This document shows, piece after piece, positions 60,912-64,000 of a DNA stretch of 64,000 bases; positions within the stretch are counted from its first letter, which is position 1; the number at the start of each line of letters is the position of its first letter. The notes under the pieces are model-generated. The model had not been told where the DNA came from and did not search any database. It worked only from the letters and a program-made list of their open reading frames with translations. The translations under genes were made by a program, and so were the position numbers. Location: positions 682,001 through 746,000 of the forward strand of contig NZ_APND01000001.1 of NCBI RefSeq assembly GCF_040361215.1. Direction: 5' to 3'. The stretch comes from Salinisphaera dokdonensis (GTDB lineage Bacteria; Pseudomonadota; Gammaproteobacteria; Nevskiales; Salinisphaeraceae).

Positions 60912-62276
60912 TCAGGCTCGCGCGGGCCGGTGGGAAAATGCGTCGAGATCGACCGCGTCTGCCTGTGCGCTGTCGACCTTTATATAGGCCACGCCCTCGT
61001 CGAGGACAACTGCCGCTTCGACCACCCCGGGCTGTGCCGTCAGCCGGGCTTCCAGCGCCGCGGCCTCGTCGGCGTCGCGCACGTCCACACTGATCATGCG
61101 CGTCTGCGTGAAGCGCGGCGGCTTCATGGTTACCGCCACCACGAACCATAGCAGCGCCACGATCGCCGAGAAAACGAAGACGCCTGCCGCCCCCGCCAGA
61201 CCATAGGCCCAGCCGCCGAGCGTTCCGCCGACGAAGATGCCGAAGAACTGCGAACTGGAGTAGACACCCATCGCCGTGCCCTTGGCATCGGCGGGCGCGG
61301 CCTTGGAAATCAGCGACGGCAAGCTGGCCTCCATGATGTTGAAGGCCGCAAAGAAAAGGATGAGCACAACCACGAGCTCGACCAAGCTGGTATGCCACAT
61401 CAACAGCGCGATCTGGCTAAGCCCTAAGGTGACGACGGCGCCGACGAATACCGATTTCATGCGCCGCTTGGCTTCGGCAAGAATGATCATCGGGATCATG
61501 ATTACGACCGAAGCCGCAAGCACCGGCAGATAGACCATCCAGAGTTCGTTCTCGCCCACGCCGACCACGTCACGCAGCAGCACCGGCACGGCGATGAAGC
61601 TGGCGGTCAGCATGGCGTGCAGCGCGAAGATGCCGAAGTCCAGCCGCAGCAGCTGGCTGTCGGTGAGCACGCGCTTGAACATCGCCGGCACGGCGCCGGT
61701 ATCACGGTGCGATTGCAGCTTGGCCGGCTGCGGGGTGACGCCGTAGAGCACGGCAATGCCGACCAGCGCCATCACTGCAGTCGCCCAGAAAATGCCGGAT
61801 ACGCCGACCACCGCGTTCAATAGCGGGCCGAGCACCAGCGCGAGCGCGAACGACAGGCCGATCGTCATGCCGATAACGGCCATGGTCTTGGTGCGTACTT
61901 CTTCACGGGTGAGATCGGCGCCCAGCGCCAGGATCACCGAACCGACCGCGCCCGCCCCTTGCAGGATGCGCCCGGCGATCACGCCGTAGATGCTGCCCGA
62001 CAGGGCCGCGACCACGCTGCCGGCGGCAAAGATGACCAGCCCGATGGCGATCATGCGCTTGCGCCCGAAACGGTCGGAGAGCATGCCAAAAGGGATCTGC
62101 AGCAGCGCCTGGGTGAGCCCGTAAGCGCCCAGCGCGAGACCGACGGTAAGCGGCGTCGACCCGTCCAGGTGCTTCGCGTAGAAGGCGAACACCGGGTAGA
62201 TCATGAACAGGCCGAGCATGCGCAGGGAAAAGATCCCTGCCAGGGAGAATGCCGCCCGGGTCTCGAATCGGGTCAT
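60912..62276 (-). CDS. MFS transporter with C-terminal YAM-like domain (YajR-like)
   Basis: This is a 454-residue protein with 12 TM helices in residues 1-390: SLAGIFSLRMLGLFMIYPVFAFYAKHL, the MFS loop GMLSDRFGRKRMIAIG, and the motif-C region GAGAVGSVILALGADL. A soluble tail of about 65 residues (ISVDVRDADEAAALEARLTAQPGVVEAAVVLDEGVAYIKVD) resembles the ferredoxin-like YAM domain of E. coli YajR. The substrate is unknown. The start at 62276 opens the first TM segment; the frame extends upstream into the uvrA promoter region. Confidence 0.87.
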   Translation of the reverse strand: MTRFETRAAFSLAGIFSLRMLGLFMIYPVFAFYAKHLDGSTPLTVGLALGAYGLTQALLQIPFGMLSDRFGRKRMIAIGLVIFAAGSVVAALSGSIYGVIAGRILQGAGAVGSVILALGADLTREEVRTKTMAVIGMTIGLSFALALVLGPLLNAVVGVSGIFWATAVMALVGIAVLYGVTPQPAKLQSHRDTGAVPAMFKRVLTDSQLLRLDFGIFALHAMLTASFIAVPVLLRDVVGVGENELWMVYLPVLAASVVIMIPMIILAEAKRRMKSVFVGAVVTLGLSQIALLMWHTSLVELVVVLILFFAAFNIMEASLPSLISKAAPADAKGTAMGVYSSSQFFGIFVGGTLGGWAYGLAGAAGVFVFSAIVALLWFVVAVTMKPPRFTQTRMISVDVRDADEAAALEARLTAQPGVVEAAVVLDEGVAYIKVDSAQADAVDLDAFSHRPARA

Positions 62277-62493
62277 GAAGAAACTCTTGCCAGCGTTGTG
62301 CCGCGGTTGCCGATACCCGTGACCACGGCGCATGGATGCGCGATCCGGCACCGCTGAACCGTCGACTGGCGGCGCCAATCAGACGGCGAAGTCTAGCATA
62401 GGGCTAGGGCACGGCCCCGCCGTTGCACGTTTTGTGGCGTGCTTGCCGCGCTGCGTATACTCGACGGTTATTCTCATTCCCTGTGCCCGATTC

Positions 62494-64000
62494 ATGGACA
62501 GTATCCGCATACGCGGTGCACGCACGCACAATCTGAAAAACATCGACGTCGACCTGCCGCGCGACAAGCTCATCGTGATCACCGGTCTGTCCGGTTCCGG
62601 CAAGTCGAGCCTGGCTTTCGACACGGTCTATGCCGAAGGCCAGCGGCGTTATGTCGAGTCGCTGTCGGCCTATGCGCGGCAGTTTCTGTCGATGATGGAA
62701 AAGCCGGACCTCGATTCCATCGAGGGCCTATCGCCGGCGATTTCAATCGAACAGAAATCGACCTCGCACAACCCGCGCTCGACGGTGGGCACGGTCACCG
62801 AGATCCACGATTACCTGCGCCTGCTCTATGCGCGCGCCGGCACGCCCTTCTGCCCCGATCACGACGAGCCGCTGACCGCCCAGACCGTCTCACAGATGGT
62901 CGACCAGACGCTGGAAAAAGAGGACGAGTCCGCGTGGATGCTGCTCGCGCCGGTGATCCGTTCGCGCAAGGGCGAGCACCGCGACGTGTTCGAGCAGATG
63001 CGCGGCCAGGGCTTCGTGCGCATGCGCGTGGACGGCGAGATCATCGAGATCGACGAAGTGCCGACTCTCGATCCGAAGAAGAAGCACGATATCGAAGTGG
63101 TGGTCGACCGCTTCAAGATCCGCGACGGCATCCAGCAGCGCTTGGCCGAATCCTTCGAGACTGCCCTGCGATTATCCGAAGGCATCGCCTGGATCCTGCC
63201 CTGGCGCGGCGAAGCCGAGCCCGAAGTGTTTTCCTCCCAGTTCGCCTGCCCGGTCTGTGGCTATTCGATCAACGACATGGAACCACGGCTGTTCTCCTTC
63301 AACTCGCCGCACGGCGCCTGTTCGGGCTGCGACGGCCTGGGTTCGCAGAGCGTGTTCGACGTCGATCGCGTGATCACCGACGACGCGCTCAGCCTCGCCG
63401 GCGGCGCGGTGCGCGGCTGGGATCGGCGCAATCCCTATTTCTTCGGCCTGATCCAGTCGCTGGCCGAGGAATACGACTTCGATGTAGACACGCCTTGGCG
63501 CGACCTGCCGGAAAAAGCCCGCAACGTCATTCTTCAGGGCTCCGGCAGCAAGCGGATCGAATTCCGGTATGTAAATGCCCGCGGGCGCACGCGCGTGCGC
63601 AAGCACGCGTTCGAAGGCGTGCTCAACAACATGCAGCGCCGCTATGCCGAAACCGATTCCATGGCGGTACGCGAGGAACTGGCCAAGTATCTGTCCAACA
63701 AGCCCTGCCCGACCTGTGACGGCGCACGCCTGAACACCGCCGCCCGACATGTGCGGGTTGCCGACACCAGGCTGCCCACGATCAACGCGGCCAGCATCGC
63801 CGGCGCCCACGAGATCATCGACGCGCTCGACATCCCCGGCCATCGTGCCGAGATCGCGGCGCCGATCCTCAAGGAGATTCAGCAGCGTCTGAAATTCCTG
63901 CTCGATGTCGGCCTGAACTATCTCACCCTGTCTCGCAGCGCCGAAACGCTTTCCGGCGGCGAAGCCCAGCGTATCCGCCTGGCCAGCCAGATCGGCGCGG
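62494..64000 (+). CDS. uvrA: excinuclease ABC subunit A, 5' part
   Basis: The reading frame starting at ATG 62494 stays open to the window end, giving 502 codons of a protein usually about 940 long. Visible are MDSIRIRGARTHNLKNIDVDLPRDKLIVITGLSGSGKSSLAFDT (Walker A I), YARQFLSMMEKPDLDSIEGLSPAI, the first zinc-finger half CPVCGYSINDMEPRLFSFNSPHGACSGCDGLG, a second Cys pair PCPTCDGARL, and the ABC signature LSGGEAQRIRLASQIG near the end. It recognises DNA damage with UvrB. It is divergent from the MFS-ssb operon across 217 bases. Confidence 0.97.
   Translation, partial: MDSIRIRGARTHNLKNIDVDLPRDKLIVITGLSGSGKSSLAFDTVYAEGQRRYVESLSAYARQFLSMMEKPDLDSIEGLSPAISIEQKSTSHNPRSTVGTVTEIHDYLRLLYARAGTPFCPDHDEPLTAQTVSQMVDQTLEKEDESAWMLLAPVIRSRKGEHRDVFEQMRGQGFVRMRVDGEIIEIDEVPTLDPKKKHDIEVVVDRFKIRDGIQQRLAESFETALRLSEGIAWILPWRGEAEPEVFSSQFACPVCGYSINDMEPRLFSFNSPHGACSGCDGLGSQSVFDVDRVITDDALSLAGGAVRGWDRRNPYFFGLIQSLAEEYDFDVDTPWRDLPEKARNVILQGSGSKRIEFRYVNARGRTRVRKHAFEGVLNNMQRRYAETDSMAVREELAKYLSNKPCPTCDGARLNTAARHVRVADTRLPTINAASIAGAHEIIDALDIPGHRAEIAAPILKEIQQRLKFLLDVGLNYLTLSRSAETLSGGEAQRIRLASQIGA

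Noticed and set aside
62400..62493. A LexA/SOS box upstream of uvrA.
   Set aside because: I looked for CTG-N10-CAG between the MFS gene and the uvrA start and found no good match.

Overview
The window is a 64-kb piece of a high-GC proteobacterial chromosome, with long open frames on nearly every coding stretch. The order ssb / miaB / phoH(ybeZ) / ybeY / corC / lnt / leuS / lptE, the rplM-rpsI pair and a divergent uvrA at the right end point to a Gammaproteobacterium. The content (aerobic, siderophore-producing, nitrate-assimilating, many small transporters) suits a marine or halophilic free-living organism. A Salinisphaera-like bacterium is my best guess, but I cannot verify it without a search.

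Layout. Positions 0.3-7.5 kb hold what looks like a periplasmic methionine-oxidation defence locus. It has two small, secreted, acidic, methionine-rich peptides, a two-component system whose sensor carries periplasmic cysteines, a membrane cytochrome b, a YedY-type molybdopterin reductase, and exported MsrB and MsrA. Positions 7.6-12.7 kb hold an acetoacetate-decarboxylase-fold protein (a perfect palindrome abuts its start codon), a cytosine-type permease, a DMT exporter and a RegB/RegA-type redox two-component pair. Positions 12.7-14.3 kb hold a RES/Xre toxin-antitoxin pair with an operator, then a 268-bp element with 31-bp terminal inverted repeats (MITE-like). Positions 14.3-18.7 kb hold a dienelactone hydrolase fusion, a second DMT exporter, a 2-oxo-acid decarboxylase and a SpoIIAA-like protein. 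Positions 18.7-26.6 kb hold a Fur-type regulated, DesABCD-like hydroxamate siderophore operon with its TonB-dependent receptor. Positions 26.7-37.4 kb hold ordinary metabolic genes and one frameshifted SDR pseudogene.

Positions 37.4-48.7 kb hold a complete assimilatory nitrate pathway, all on the minus strand: nasT, then a sigma-54-type promoter and an ANTAR-type attenuator, then nasS, a nitrate transporter, an FAD reductase, the nitrate reductase, a siroheme nitrite reductase and an unusual Fe-S/FNR-type flavoprotein. The leader shows two hexaloop hairpins with A at position 1 and G at position 4. The second hairpin shares bases with an intrinsic terminator, as expected if NasT controls the operon by antitermination and NasS senses nitrate.

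Positions 49.3-49.9 kb hold three 215-bp tandem repeats that end in tRNA-Gln(CTG). From 50 kb to the end are housekeeping genes: rpsI, rplM, a nitroreductase, lptE, leuS, lnt, corC, ybeY, ybeZ, miaB, ssb, a YajR-like MFS transporter and the 5' part of uvrA.
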